Source of the DNA: Colius striatus
Lineage: Eukaryota; Chordata; Aves; Coliiformes; Coliidae
Direction of reading: 5' to 3'
DNA length: 64,000 nt
Assembly: GCF_028858725.1 (NCBI RefSeq)
Contig: NC_084768.1
Location: 4,695,853-4,759,852 of the forward strand
The translations under genes were made by a program, and so were the position numbers. A model generated the notes under the pieces. That model did not search any database. It saw nothing but the letters and a program-made list of their open reading frames with translations, and had not been told where the DNA came from. Position 1 is the stretch's first letter. Each line of letters opens with the position of its first letter. Below, piece after piece: positions 1 to 13,235 of the stretch.

Positions 1-399
1 TCTTTCATATGAGGAAAGGCTGCGGGACCTGGGGCTGTTTAGTCTGGAGGAGAGGAGACTGAGGGAGGATATCATTAACATTTATCTAAAGGGTGGGTGG
101 CAGGAGGTTGGGACAGCCCTCTTTTCTGTAGTAGCTAGTAACAGGACAAGGGGTGATGGGATGAAGCTGGAACACAAAAAGTTCCACTTAAACATAAGAA
201 AAAAACTATTTCACCGTGAGGGTGACAGAGCAGTGGCACAGGCTGCCCAGAGGGGTTGTGGAGTCTCCTTCCTTGGTGGTCTTCAAGACCCACCTGGACA
301 TGCTCCTATGCGACCTGATTTAGGTGACCCTGCTTCTGCGGGGGGGTAGACTAGATGATCTCTAAAGGTTCCTTCCAACCCCGACCATTCTATGATTCT
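1..399 (+). mobile_element. CR1 LINE, 3' end fragment (intronic)
   Basis: This is the 3' part of a chicken-repeat-1 non-LTR retrotransposon, cut by the left edge of the window. The sequence encodes degraded remains of the ORF2 C-terminus ([15 protein letters not shown]-type reading near 161-220). It ends with the CR1 3' tail ATTCTATGATTCT at 387-399, which fixes the orientation as plus. Very similar sequence appears inverted at 9.1, 32.6 and 54.3 kb. It lies antisense to DDAH1 inside intron 1. It cannot be autonomous, because only the 3' end is visible. Confidence 0.9.
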
Positions 400-2269
400 C
401 ACTGCTGAAGACCCATCTATCCTCCTAAACCACAGGAACACAGTTCCATTAGTTGCCTCTAGCAGGTCTCGGAAGAGTGAGGCATATCAATAGTGATCTT
501 CTTTGCAACAGCTCCTGAAGTTCTCCCAGCATCACCTATTCTCCCTTCCCTATGCCTCAGCTGAGGTCAGGTCACTGTGGGTGCATTTTGCTGAGCTTTT
601 GTGTTTCCATCTGTCTGCATAAGCATAGAAACAGTGAAAATGCTGTTTTGTGCTATTCCAAGCGCATTAAGACAACTTAGGCAGTAAGAGCAATGTGCTG
701 ATGAGGGCTCTTCTCAGCAACCAGCCCTGTTGTGTCCAGAAGGTGACGTGATGAGTTTATATTAGAGGAATAAACAATAGAGAACATACTGCTGGAACTG
801 GCAATCTTATCAGTGATCACAACATTTCCATTGGAGTTACTCAACTTGAACATCAAGTACACTGGTGACTGCACACAGCTGAACAAAACACCAGCTTATA
901 TGCATTAGCAATTTACCTTTGGCTTACTTCAAAAGCCTTTACCTTTCTGCCAAATCCAAAAAAAACCCTCAGAAACCATGAATTTTAAAACAAGTTCAAA
1001 AGTTGGTATCACATAAACATAATGCCTTGAAATAAGTCTGATTCTTGCAATCATTAAACGCATGACTAATTTTTCTACTTTCCTAAAAAAAATACTGGGC
1101 TCTTTCCCAGCACTGACTGAACACAACCAAATTTAATTCAGCTCTTTTTTCCCCTACAATAACTTGGAGCAAGAACAGACATAATCCCAGATTTTATTTT
1201 GTTCCAGACAGACAACGGGTAAAGAATCCAGTGGTGCTGGAGGGGTAAGCAACAGTATTTATAAAGCCTGAAAGCTCAATCAATGCTATTAGAAACTACT
1301 GCAGAAATTTGCCTGCTACATACAGTGTTACAGTAAATGATGACAAGCTTTTTTAATAAGGAGTCTAGTCAGTGAAAGAACATGCTGCATCAGTTCTTAA
1401 ATATTACATTACGGGTTTTCAGTAGCATGAAACACGGGAGATGGGAGACAGCGGTGCTTAATTCATACATCTGGCAGACAGTTTATCAGGAGGCACAACA
1501 CACCTGAAAAGGCACTGCTCCAGCTGTGTGTTCAGCCAGGCTGTTGCCTTTGGGATGCATCTTGGCAGCCCCCTGCATCCTTCAACTTTCACTCTTCATG
1601 CTTCAGAACCTGACCTACCACATACTTCTTGGCAGCTTTCCTGGACACAAGCCTTCTCTCTACCTATTCTTTGCAGAAATGGTACCCTACAATCCTGTTT
1701 CCCTCATCCCTTTCTCCCTCCAGTACTCCTGCCTGCTCTGTACAGAAGTCCATTAAACAGTTAAAGAGATCAGCCAGACAAGCCTGACTGAGTCCTGCCT
1801 TACAAGGAGGCTCAAGTCAAGCATTCAGGCTCAGGAGCTGGGCTTCACATTAACTGGGTTAAGCCACACATACACCAACTGTACTGCTAAAATATTTATG
1901 GGTTTGCATGTTACATAAAAAGGAGATTGCACTTTGAGAAAATGGTGCTGTAGGCAGACTGCATCCACGCTCTTTCCCTCTGTCACCCACTTGACCATAC
2001 AAGTGACAATGCACTACAACAGCCATGGTTCCCTTTCATACCAGGCTAAGCCAGCTGAGGTAGGAGTAGCCTTTCAGAAGCAGCATGAAGAAACTGGTTT
2101 CACAGAGCTTCATTCTTCTGATTTTCTAGCAGTAGATCCATTGGACCAGGAGCAATGCAGATTTAATGATTGTTGCTATCTCAACAGTGAGGATTTCATA
2201 GCAGTTTCAGTGACAAATGGCTGACTCCAAGTATCCTAATATACAAGTGGTTTCATGCTCACAGATTAA

Positions 2270-2960
2270 ATCAGAAGGGACCTCAGGAAGCACTCAAGGC
2301 GAGGCCTGTTATGATAATAGACCAGGTTGCTCAGGACTTTATCCATCTGAGTCTTGAAAACCTCCAAGGATGACGACTGCACAGCTTCACCAGGCCCTTG
2401 GTCCACTGCTTGGCTATCCCCACTGAAAAGCCTTTTCCCCTTACACCCCATTAAAACATCGATCTACATGTGCTGTCTCTTCAACTCCTGCCACACAATT
2501 CACGGAGCCTGGCTCCATGTTCTTGGTAAGATGCAGTCTGTGAGCACCAAGTAAAGAGGGTAATGACTTCCCTCAGTCTACTGGTTCTGCTCTTAATACA
2601 GCCCATGATCCTACTGGCCTTCACTGCAGGGATACATTGCTGCCTTATGGCCACTGTGCTCCCACAAGAACCACCCTGGGGTTTTTCTGTAGAGCTATCC
2701 CCCATCCTCTTAGTCTCACCTAGTGTTCCCTCCTTCCCTCCCTGGGGCAGGACTTTTCATTTGTCCCTGCTCAACTCCGTAAGGTCCAGCAGCCCAGACC
2801 TCACAGGTTATTGCCTCTCACCCTTGCTTCTCTCACTCCAGTTTAGGGCAATTCACAGCTCTATACAGATGCCCCCATCTCCTCCAGGTCACCAATAAAG
2901 ACATTTAACAGGACAGATGCTAGAATAGCATCTTCACTTGCTACCTGCCTCCAGAAACTA
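2270..2960 (-). mobile_element. Old, diverged CR1 LINE copy (intronic)
   Basis: On the plus strand this reads as inverted CR1 of an older subfamily. There is a block 'gaagggacctcaggaag' near 2275, then 'gtcttgaaaacctccaaggatg' near 2351, and 'cagcccatgatcctactggcc' near 2601. The segment ends in a block like the CR1 'caccaataaagacattta' region near 2890. It has many small indels compared with the younger copies at 32.6 and 54.3 kb, and no long open frame. The boundaries are approximate. Confidence 0.65.
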
Positions 2961-4857
2961 TCTCAGTTGGGAATCAGAGACTGACTATACTCTTCAACAA
3001 AAGACTTTGGAAGGCTGACAAGAAGCACTCATCAGGATGGAGGCTCAGGGTGGGCTCCTCAAGGCGGCCACAGGTCCCAGTGCCAGGGCTGCCTGAGCAC
3101 CTGCAACTTCCAGAACAAGGGCTGGAAATAGCAAGAGCAGAGCAGCTCTGGCTACAGCAGAGCTGCAAGGCAGACCATCACTGCTTGGTGGGCTCTCTGT
3201 GAAAGCGAGGTTATCACTGATGTTTGCCAAGGCATGTGCCAAGCCCTCCACCACAGCACACTGGGCAAAGTAGTCTTGTACACATTTCTGCTTCCTAAAA
3301 CCTTGACCATCTTACTTTCAAGATGCCATCCTGGTCACTTAACTACTCCAAGCAGACTCACTAGCTAAACATGAGTCCCAGCCACTATACCAGGAAGGGC
3401 AGACTGCCCCAGGGGATGCCTTGGAGGGGAGAGAGGATCATCATCTTGCAGAAATGAGCACTTCCTCTCCCTCCCTGCAAAGGGCTGCTGTAATGATTTT
3501 TCCAAGAGGAAGAATTGCTGTAAATAATTAAGAGTTATCTGTTCAGACAAGCACTACATTGCAATGTCATGCATTGTTATAGCTTTAAGAGGATGTTAGT
3601 TCAATTATTTTTTCTGTTTTACTTCACAGAAAACTCAGGGGAGGGATTGCTCCATCAATCAAGAAAACTAATAAGGTTCAAATTACACCTCAAAGCTTTT
3701 TCTCTCCTCTTGATTCATGATTCTGCCTGGACAAGTCACCCATGGAAAGAAGTAAATTTGTTCTCCTAAAGGGGAAATTGTGCAAATTGCAGCAGGAGTC
3801 ACATAACTACATACCAGTGAGTCATGTGAAGGACCAGTGAAAACTCACTCGGACTCTGGCCGAGAAGTAGCTGCTTTTGAGAGCAGCATGTGGCAAACAC
3901 ACTTTACTCTGATGTTGTCACCTTTAAGAGCATTCAGATGTGCTTCAAACAGTAAATACACTTGGGTAAGCAGCACAAGGAAATGTGCTGTACAAGATGT
4001 GTGTAGTATGTCACTGTTGCACTCTTGGGTACAATTCAAGTGAACTTTGTAATTGCTAAAAGAATGGCACTATATCAAAAACATCAAGTGGAGACACTCA
4101 TCCATTGCACTCAATGGCCAAGAGCCAATACTGCTATACTACAGCTAGGGACCCAGCCCTGTCCCACAGGCACAGTAGTATGTGCTTGGGGATCACAAGA
4201 TAAGTTATGGTACCACAGAGAAGATGGCAACTGGAAGAGACAAGACAGTTACATTAGAATGCGCTTACACGAAGGTTCCCAGTGTAGCAGTTCTGCATCT
4301 TCAAAGGTTTGTTTAATTTGCTACTCACAAGCTGTTGAGGAGACAACCGGGTGGCACTTCAATGCATGCACTGCCTGATGAATGAGCTTTAACTGGCATG
4401 GCTCATTCAGGAAAAGTTGTAAAAATATCTACAGTAAGGCTCCTGTGCCTGTGCATCCTCCACACCTCTCTCCAACCCGATGACCTGCGTCCCATGGACA
4501 TCCACATATCTCAAGCCTATAGGGCCTGCAGGGGCTGCACAGGGAAGGCATCACCAGGTTCAAGGGCATCCGGGCTAACCCTGGGTACACCAAAACACAC
4601 ACCAGCCCTTGCAGGCAGGCCAGTGGGTACAATTACCACAGGTATCCATAACGCTGCCTGGACAGAGCTCAGGCTGAACAAGTAATGAAAGCAGGATTCG
4701 GATAAGCAGGGCTGCAGCACGGACACAAGCCTGCACAACCGACTGGCAATCCATCACCCCTCTGGACCGAGCTGGGCAAGTTCGTACCGAGCGGCAGCCC
4801 GCACGCCCCAGAAAGGATGAGTCATAGTTTACACCCTCCCCTTGTTTTCAGGAGCTA

Positions 4858-5688
<831 letters not shown>

Positions 5689-5930
5689 TCAGCCTTGAGG
5701 GGCCGGCCCTCGGGCTCGGCACGGCACGGACCGGCCCCTTCGAGCGTACGCGGCGCGGCAGGGGAGCGGCGGCGGGGCCTCGACCCTGCGTGGGGCGGCC
5801 TCGGGGCTTGCCGCTGGCCTTGCCCCTGGGTAGGGAGTTGGGGCTGCCCGTGCTTGTCCTGGAGCTCTGGTACCGCTACGCGGGCTGGGGGGCAGCGCGG
5901 TTTCACAGGGTAATTTCACGTACACGCTGA

Positions 5931-8900
5931 CAGAATTCAAAGCCTTTAGTCTCCCCGCGTTTCTGTGCTCATTCAAGGTGGATGTGGGCAGCAAGAGGGG
6001 GCTGCTCAGCCCTCCTGATGAAAGATACATCGGGGTAGCTGCCTGCGTGCCCTTTGCAGCCGCCTGCAGCTTCCCCGGCGGTGGAGCAAGAGGCCAGGCC
6101 GTTTATCCACGCAGCCAGAGGAATATCCCCTGACGAAGGCAATTGCAGTTACAAATCCAATGGAAATAAACCCAGACACTGCCTAATTCCTCATCATGGC
6201 TTTCTAAGGGACACTCGTGAGCAGAGTTTGTCCACCTTCTTCCACTCCTTAAGCTGTCAAAAGTTTCCAGCTCTGCGGGGTCAGTGACACCCATGTTTAG
6301 CTCCACCTCTGCCTCAGAGACTGAAACAATGAACATTTTCCACCCTTTCCCCTAAAAGAAACCATCTGCTTCGCCCTGGTTCATTTTAGCCAGGTTTTAT
6401 CCCAACTTGAGGTTATCCCTGATCGGGGCCAGTCCTTCCTAGCGCACACAGCTGGTTTCCAGGCAGGAGGCAAATGAGGCCTTGAGCCAGACCTTGTGCT
6501 ACAGGACACATCCACAGCACCAGTTCCCGGTTGTGCTGATGCTATTGCAACCCTCCCTAGTACCTCCGAGATCTCTCCTCACCAGAGGAGATGGGAAGAA
6601 AGGAGGAATATGAATTTTCCTTCCAGCTTGTCTTTTCCTGGCAAGACTATTTCAAGTATCCCTCTGGTCACAAAGGGGACCTCACCAACACACTCTGTGT
6701 TCCCCCTTCAGTGCTCAGACAAAACCCAGGCAGCTGCCTTGGCCCTGCTGTCACGGATGTTGGCACAAGTTCAGCATTTGGGAACAGGGTTAATGAATAC
6801 TACGAAGGAAATATCCAAGTGTGTTTTCAAAATGGCAGCTGACTAGATTTTCATCTGCATTTTCCACACGTTCTCCAAATATCCTGTGAAGGCTGCCTTT
6901 ATTTAACGTGCATAGGCACAGTTATTTGAATAACTGTCATTCACTGAGTAATGTGCAAATATTATTCTCCTTAAACAAATGGATGGGTGATTGAGTCGCT
7001 ATCGTGTAGGACATTTCAAATTCTTGAGAAGCCACTACAAATGGTATTATACCATCTCTGGGATAATGTGTGATCCTTCCACAGTTGTTAAAGCTTCTTT
7101 TTACTTGTTACAGATTTGGGATATGGCCATTGGCGTGCTTTGGTTTGCTTTTTGTTAGTGTGATGTTTAACCAGAAGACAAAGTACTACCATCCTTCTGG
7201 AACTGGAAAATATTGCCAGGATTCCTGCCTGAAAAGCTATTGAAAATAGTTATTCTTGCAGCCTACACATTAGAAAGTTCTAGTCAATACAGATTTTTTT
7301 TACATCCATAAATACCTTATTAATTTATAAGATATGATGGTTTTTAACATGAGATGTGAGGTGATGCCACACAGTCGCCTCTTACGCACAGGTAGGGCAG
7401 TGAGGTTTGCCCCAGCGACATTGTCACTGGCCCAGGCTGACCTCAGGTGGCCAGTGCTGCTCCCTGGGAGCTGTCCAGTTATCGCTTCTGACAGCTTCTC
7501 AATACATTTCCACATTATGAGAGGCAAGGCTGGAGGAGGGAGGATCTCTTTGTGAGAGGCAGTGGTAGGAGATAGTGGTATGCTACAAATAACGATTTGG
7601 TTTGTAAATGGAAAACGTTAGCTATTTAGACAAGGCTACAGAACTGACAACTACAGTAAAAAAGAAATAGTCAACTGTATTTCCATAAATGTGCAAAACG
7701 GTGCAGTTTAAATACGAATGATCTGATTGTGATTGTTCTGTTATTTACGTTGAACAGAAAGGCATCATTAACAATCTAGGAACAATTGCACCCAGAGCAA
7801 AATTGTGCTAACATGTAGTAAGATTCACAAAATTCCAGTTTACTCACAGATTAACATTACAGAATAGAATGTGTCCACACAGGCTTGTGGGAGTGATGTT
7901 AAAATTCATCACATGCAGTAACACAAAACAGGTCAGCTACAGTCATCGACATGCCATTTGTTGTCTACCTTTCTCTATATCCAGTATTTTCATGTAATTT
8001 TTTGCTACTGGAGAGACCAGGGTAAAAGAGCAAAGCTGCCCCTCAGAAAAGAAAAAAAGCTGGGTCACGTGAGACATTTATGCAGAACAGCGAAAACTGT
8101 GATCACATGTAGTGCAAACCGCTTAAGCAGTATCACAGAAAGCTGCATTTAGAAGGGAGGAAACACTTTGTACAGACAAGGATGCAAATCCAGGTGTTGT
8201 GTGACTGACACTACACAGAGTCATCTGCTGGCAATGACAGTGAGAAGAAAATTGCTTTGCAAAATGTACTTGAGGATGCACACGTGAGTAGCACGTTTGC
8301 TTTCAGGAGAAAGGAACAGGGAGTGAAACAGGAGGTATGGTTTGAAAGTTATGCCAGCAAAGTCCTCGATAACCAGTGAAATTTCATCTGTTTGACATCT
8401 ATTAGCAGCATATTGGTAAGAATATATATTTTTTTACAGGCATGACTTGAGAAAAGTCTGCAGCTGTGTAAGAAGCTGCCACAAAGGGGAAAGGAACAGT
8501 TTCTACAAGGTAGATGGCAAGCAAAAGATTTAAATTACTGGAAGGAAAAGTACAGAAAACTTTCTAACAAAAAGGAACAGAGAAAAAGACTGTCTGGAAA
8601 GAATGTACAGCCTCTATACTATGTGTTTTTTAAGAAGAAGTTAAATATCTGCCAGGAGCAAAAAGCCAAAGCTGGGGGAGGATTGATGAGCTGTCCCTTC
8701 CACTCCTGTGATTCTATTATATTTTTTTACACTGAAAAATTATTGTTTTAGTAAAAGCAGCTATGTAATGATGAGTCTTAACACCTGCAGTAGCAATGCA
8801 CAGCCTTTATATGCACCACTAGGTGACTGAAGGTCACAGCTGGTCACGGCTGTTGAACAGTTTGTGTGACCGTGACAAAGGAGAATTTGGACAACTGCCG

Positions 8901-9133
8901 AATACAACTGCATAGCACAGAGGCTGATTGCTCGGGCGTGCTAGACGGCTGCAGAGTTTAAACACCATTCCCATCACTAGCAGATGCTGGAACACCACCA
9001 CTGGCTCTAAGGCTGTGATGGGCACCTCTCACACTGTTAAGGAAATGCTACTTGAAACTCGAGACAGTGAAAAGCCTGGACAAGACAGCAACTGAGCCAG
9101 TCAGTACCCAGCATGTCCTGCTATGGCAATGGG
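5931..9133. other. Intergenic, no gene recognised
   Basis: This is mostly unique, AT-rich sequence upstream of DDAH1. I find no exon-like open frame with splice sites and no RNA gene. A short 'tcccttcca...tgattctatt' string at 8694-8720 resembles a CR1 3' tail, but it is too short to call. Confidence 0.6.
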
Positions 9134-9696
9134 AATCACAGAACCATAGAATGATAGGGTTGGAAGGGACCTTTAGAGATCATCCAGTCCACCCCCCTGC
9201 AGAAGCAGGTTCACCTAGATCAGGTCACACAGAACATGTCCAGGTGGGTTTTGAAAACGTCCAGAGAAGGAGACTCCACACACTCCCTGGGCAGCCTTTG
9301 CCAGGGCTCCCTCACCTGAACAGTGAAAGAGTTTTTCCTTAAGTTTAAGTGGAACTTTTTGTGTTCCAGTTTCTTTCCATTACCCTTTGTCCTATCACTG
9401 GATGCAACAGAAAAAAAGTGATGCCCCAACCTCCTGACATCCACTGCTTAGATATTCGTAAATATTAATGATATTCCCCCTGCAGTCTCCTCCAGACTAA
9501 ACAGGCACAGTTCCCACAGCCTTTCCTCACAAGGAAGATGCTCCAGTCCCCTGATCATCTCGGTGGCCTTGTGCTAGCCTTTATCTAGAAATTCCCTATC
9601 CCTCTTGAGCTGGGCCAGATGAGGCCTCACCAGGGCAGAGTAGAGGGAGAGAAGAACCTCCCTTGAGCTGCTGCCCACACTCTTCTTGATGCATCA
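9134..9696 (-). mobile_element. CR1 LINE, 5'-truncated copy
   Basis: The inverted CR1 3' end begins at 'cacagaaccatagaatgatagggttggaagggacc'-like sequence (from 9136) and runs to 'cttcttgatgca' near 9692. It closely parallels the copy at 32.6 kb over its whole length but lacks everything upstream in the element, which is the usual 5' truncation of LINE insertion. It also lacks a short block around 9608 that is present in the 32.6 kb copy ('agtccagaactggacacagg'). Its ORF2 remnant is broken. Confidence 0.9.
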
Positions 9697-12600
9697 CAGA
9701 ATCTGGACCAGAAAGACGCAGACACATTGAATTTCACTTTTTAAAAGGAATGTAGACTTCAGTGATTTCTGCAGCTCAGTAGAAATCTGAAACACCTGTA
9801 GAGGCAAATGCCATTATTAATAGAAGCAAACACTGCTCTGCAGGAAAAGCTCCTGTTATGATCAATGGGTCATTCTCCTAGTAAAGGTACAGGACCAGGT
9901 CTTATTCACAGCCACAGGAGAGAAAGATGTTACTTGAATCATGCTTTAGACACACGAAAAACAAGTCAAAGGGGTTTTCACCCATATAGCTGACAGAAGT
10001 TCTCAGTTTCTACCTTAGTACTTTAGTATAAAAACCCACAGCGATTCAGTGAAGCAGTATTTTTACAAAAGGATTGTCTGGGCTCCTCATTCACAGGAGA
10101 TAAAGACATTAGGCAACAAGTCACTTTGCTGCATGGACAAGCTCTCAGGTGTTTTTGCGTTTTCCAAATGTGGAACAGACATAGCTCACCATCTATTCTT
10201 TATGTCACAGATCACTCCTGGAAGAGGAGATCAGCCTCTAACAAATGAAGCAAATCAACAGCATGTCTACCAGTCTGTAGAGAAATCCTTATGGGGAGCA
10301 GCATTTTCCCTCGCCTGAGTTGAACCCATGCTATCTCACAGAGTCTTACCAAGGTCAGATTAATTCTATATATAGCTGGTTCAGGGGAAACACAATATTT
10401 GTTTGGTCTGCTATGGGATAATGAACTGGGTGTTTTCTCAGCTGGCATTTTGCATCTTCCAGAGAAGGAGGAATTCCCATGAGCTGACAGCTACACAGTT
10501 GTTCAGAGACAAAGCTGTCAAAGAGTGATTCTTTAAAAGTCAGCTTTGGCAGCATTGTTGCCATGATACATGGCACCAGGGAGCCTGGCTGATATGCAGA
10601 GGCGCAGGGCATTCCTCACATTTATAGTCTTCCCACATGTTTTGTTACAATAGGTTGCATTGGAACAGTGGATTTGTTTGGCTGAACAAACTGATCACTG
10701 GGGAGAGAGCTGCAGGAGTTTGACTCGTTTACCTCCTGTGTTCCTATCTCCTCGCCTTCACCATGCCTTATGTCCACTTCTACTCTTCTCTTTTTTGGAA
10801 GGGGAAAAGTAATTTGTTGAATTTTAGGGAAAAAAACATGGGTCAGGTACCAGAAGTTCAGATGATCATGACTGAAAAATGAGATTGGTACTCTCTGGAA
10901 ATTTATGCTGAATTACAAGGTTTGACAGTGTTTTTCTTCCAGAAAAGGAGGACACCATTTATTTCCCTGATATACATACTTCCCAGAAATACTTCAGAAA
11001 TACTGTGCCATCCAGGAGAGAAGGAGACAGGGCTAAGATAAGAGCTTTGTAAATTGTTCTTGTTGTGGCTGCCCTGGGAAAATCAGACAGTATGATTTTC
11101 CTGCTATCAGACAGCATTTTTAATGAAGTATGCAAGTTTATCAGCTTGGCAAGAAAGCATCAGCTCCAGCAGCAGAAGAGGGAATGGCCTATGCCTTTTG
11201 CACTTAGGCAACTATTGTTCAATGGGTCTCATGAACCCAAACCAGCTGCAGTGAGGCACTGCAGGTGCCCCCATGGGCAGCACAAAGAGGCTACCTGAGG
11301 GAAAGTGGAGTAGAGTCTTTGGCAAACCATGGCTTCTCAACTGGGCTGCACTGATACCAAAGGAATCATGCATACACTGTTTTTTTTTCTCCTCTTCAAG
11401 TCTTCGACCAAAACTATACCTTTACTCCCTAAAAAAGCAAAAGCTTAAAAATACTGATTGATGCAGGTTAATATTTTCTAAAGGACACAGACCCTTTTCC
11501 ATGTAACTTGAGTTGCTTTTTAATGTTTATCCTAAGTCTCCATTTCCCTTTTCTATGGAGCCAGCTGACCAGTTGGCAGCACCCCGCAGGTGTGGCAGCC
11601 TGTCCTTCCCTTTCATTGCCTGAAAAGCCCTTGCGAGCTCAGCAGTAAGAAGCAATGACATTTAGCTGTAGCATTTCTTGCTTTTCTTAGTTGGCATTTC
11701 CTATTCCTTCCAGGAGCCAGCTGCCTCAGAATGAATTCACAGCCTTGCATATGACTTAGGCATCCTTTGCCTTGATTTACACGTGGTTGATGTATTTATG
11801 GTGTTGACTTGGTCAATAACTTGCAAATGCAGCTATGAAACTGTGTATTTACATGAAACTTGTTGAAGTGGAATTAGCTTTTGTATCCAGAAGAAAGAGA
11901 GTATAGAGATATACATACATATTTATATACATACATGTATGCACACGAGTCAACAACATTGTGGTTTCCCTTGTGTACCTGCAAAGAGCAAGGAGTTCTT
12001 TTGCCAGCTTCCTTGGCACTAAGATTAGTGCTAGAGACAAACAGACAGATTAATACATCACAAATCAAGCTAAGAAAGTGAAGGGCTTCCAATAGGCTTT
12101 TTTTTACTGAGTTTATTAATATGCTGTCCTAAGTGTCAGAGTGAAGAAGCTATAAAACATGAAAAGATACATATCTTAGCTTCAGCATGAATGTATCCAG
12201 GCTGCTGGCAATGACTCTTCTGCAATTAATCACAGAATATATGTGAATAGATCTTTTTTTTCTTGGAAGGGAAATGTTCCATAGCTGTTTGCCTCTCCAC
12301 AGGGGAACACAGGCAGGTGCTGCCACAGGAAGCAGGTAGTTCACGAGGAGTGACACCTGTTGGAAAACTTGAGGAGGTGGTGGGTGGTCAGTTTGTTACT
12401 TATCACTTAACCAAGAGGTTTCTGGATGCCTCTAACTCACCAGCTGAAAAAGAATGGAGACAGGAAGCAGTTAAGGCACAGTTCAAGAAGGGGCAGAATT
12501 CCTGCTCCCCAGTTTCCAACAAGTAAAGAACTGCTACTCCCCACAAATAGTGCCACTGCACACAGTGGGGACAGGAGTAAGCTCAGAGGGCACTGCCTTC

Positions 12601-12839
12601 AGCAGATAAATCAGCAGGAGATGAGGCACCCTTGATACCACCTAACACTTGAGTCTGAGAAAATGCTGAGCTGAAGCATCTGTGGGACCTCAAGGTCTGA
12701 TTTCTGGATATCAGAGCTTATCTCTGTGTATTCATCTTGAGGATCATGTACCTTTAGAGTGCAAAACATTTTCCTGATGTCCCATTCAAAGCTTTCAAGG
12801 ACTTATCTACATCTATTGAGAATAATTGGTCTCCATTGT
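9697..12839. other. Intergenic, no gene recognised
   Basis: This is unique AT-rich sequence with only short chance open frames. A small TA/CATA-rich microsatellite at 11908-11942 is listed separately. I see no splice-bounded exon, RNA gene or clear transposon. Confidence 0.6.
11908..11942. repeat. ATAC/TATA-rich simple repeat
   Basis: This is an imperfect microsatellite built from 'atacatac' and 'atttatat' units, ending in 'catgtatg'. It is short and interrupted. Confidence 0.8.
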
Positions 12840-13005
12840 GTTTGTAACTGCCTTTCAAGTACCCATAGGTTGCTATTACCTCTTTCTTAGCCTTCTCTTT
12901 TCCAAGCCAAACAAGCTAGTTCCCTAAATCTCCCCTTTTGTTCCCTGTGCTTTGGTCCCTTAATTACAATGGTAGCCTTCTGCAGTTCAATCAGCAGTTT
13001 CTCAA

Positions 13006-13048
<43 letters not shown>

Positions 13049-13235
13049 ACCAGGGAGTCCCAGTCTGGACATTGTTCCAGATATGGTCTCATCAATGTCA
13101 AGTAGAGGGGGACAATAATATCTACCAGCTTGCTGGCCACAATCTTCTTAATGCAGTATACTGTTTGTATAGCTGCAGACTGTAAACCTGGAGCACACAG
13201 TAACCTTCAGATCCTTTTCCTGGTCAGCTAGTTAT
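12840..13235 (-). mobile_element. Probable old CR1 LINE copy with an internal (CT)n expansion
   Basis: Inverted, diverged CR1 blocks can be read here. 'tctggacattgttccagatatggtctcatcaatgtcaagtagaggggg' (split around 13064-13112) matches the region of the younger copies that reads 'ctggacacaggactccagatgaggcctcaccagggcagagtagag' in order and spacing. 'cttcttaatgcag' near 13143 matches their 'cttcttgatgca'. A CT microsatellite at 13009-13047 interrupts it. Divergence is high, so the family assignment is moderate and the ends are uncertain. Confidence 0.55.
13009..13047. repeat. (CT)n microsatellite
   Basis: This is a nearly pure CT dinucleotide run of about 39 bases with one 'ttt' interruption near 13036, inside the old CR1 copy. 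It produces a spurious Arg-Glu repeat in antisense frames. Confidence 0.95.

Noticed and set aside
8694-8722. Possible CR1 3' tail
   Set aside because: Only about 28 bases resemble the tail and no CR1 body precedes it.
12887-13072. Arg-Glu repeat peptide on the minus strand
   Set aside because: It is a translation of the (CT)n microsatellite inside an old CR1.
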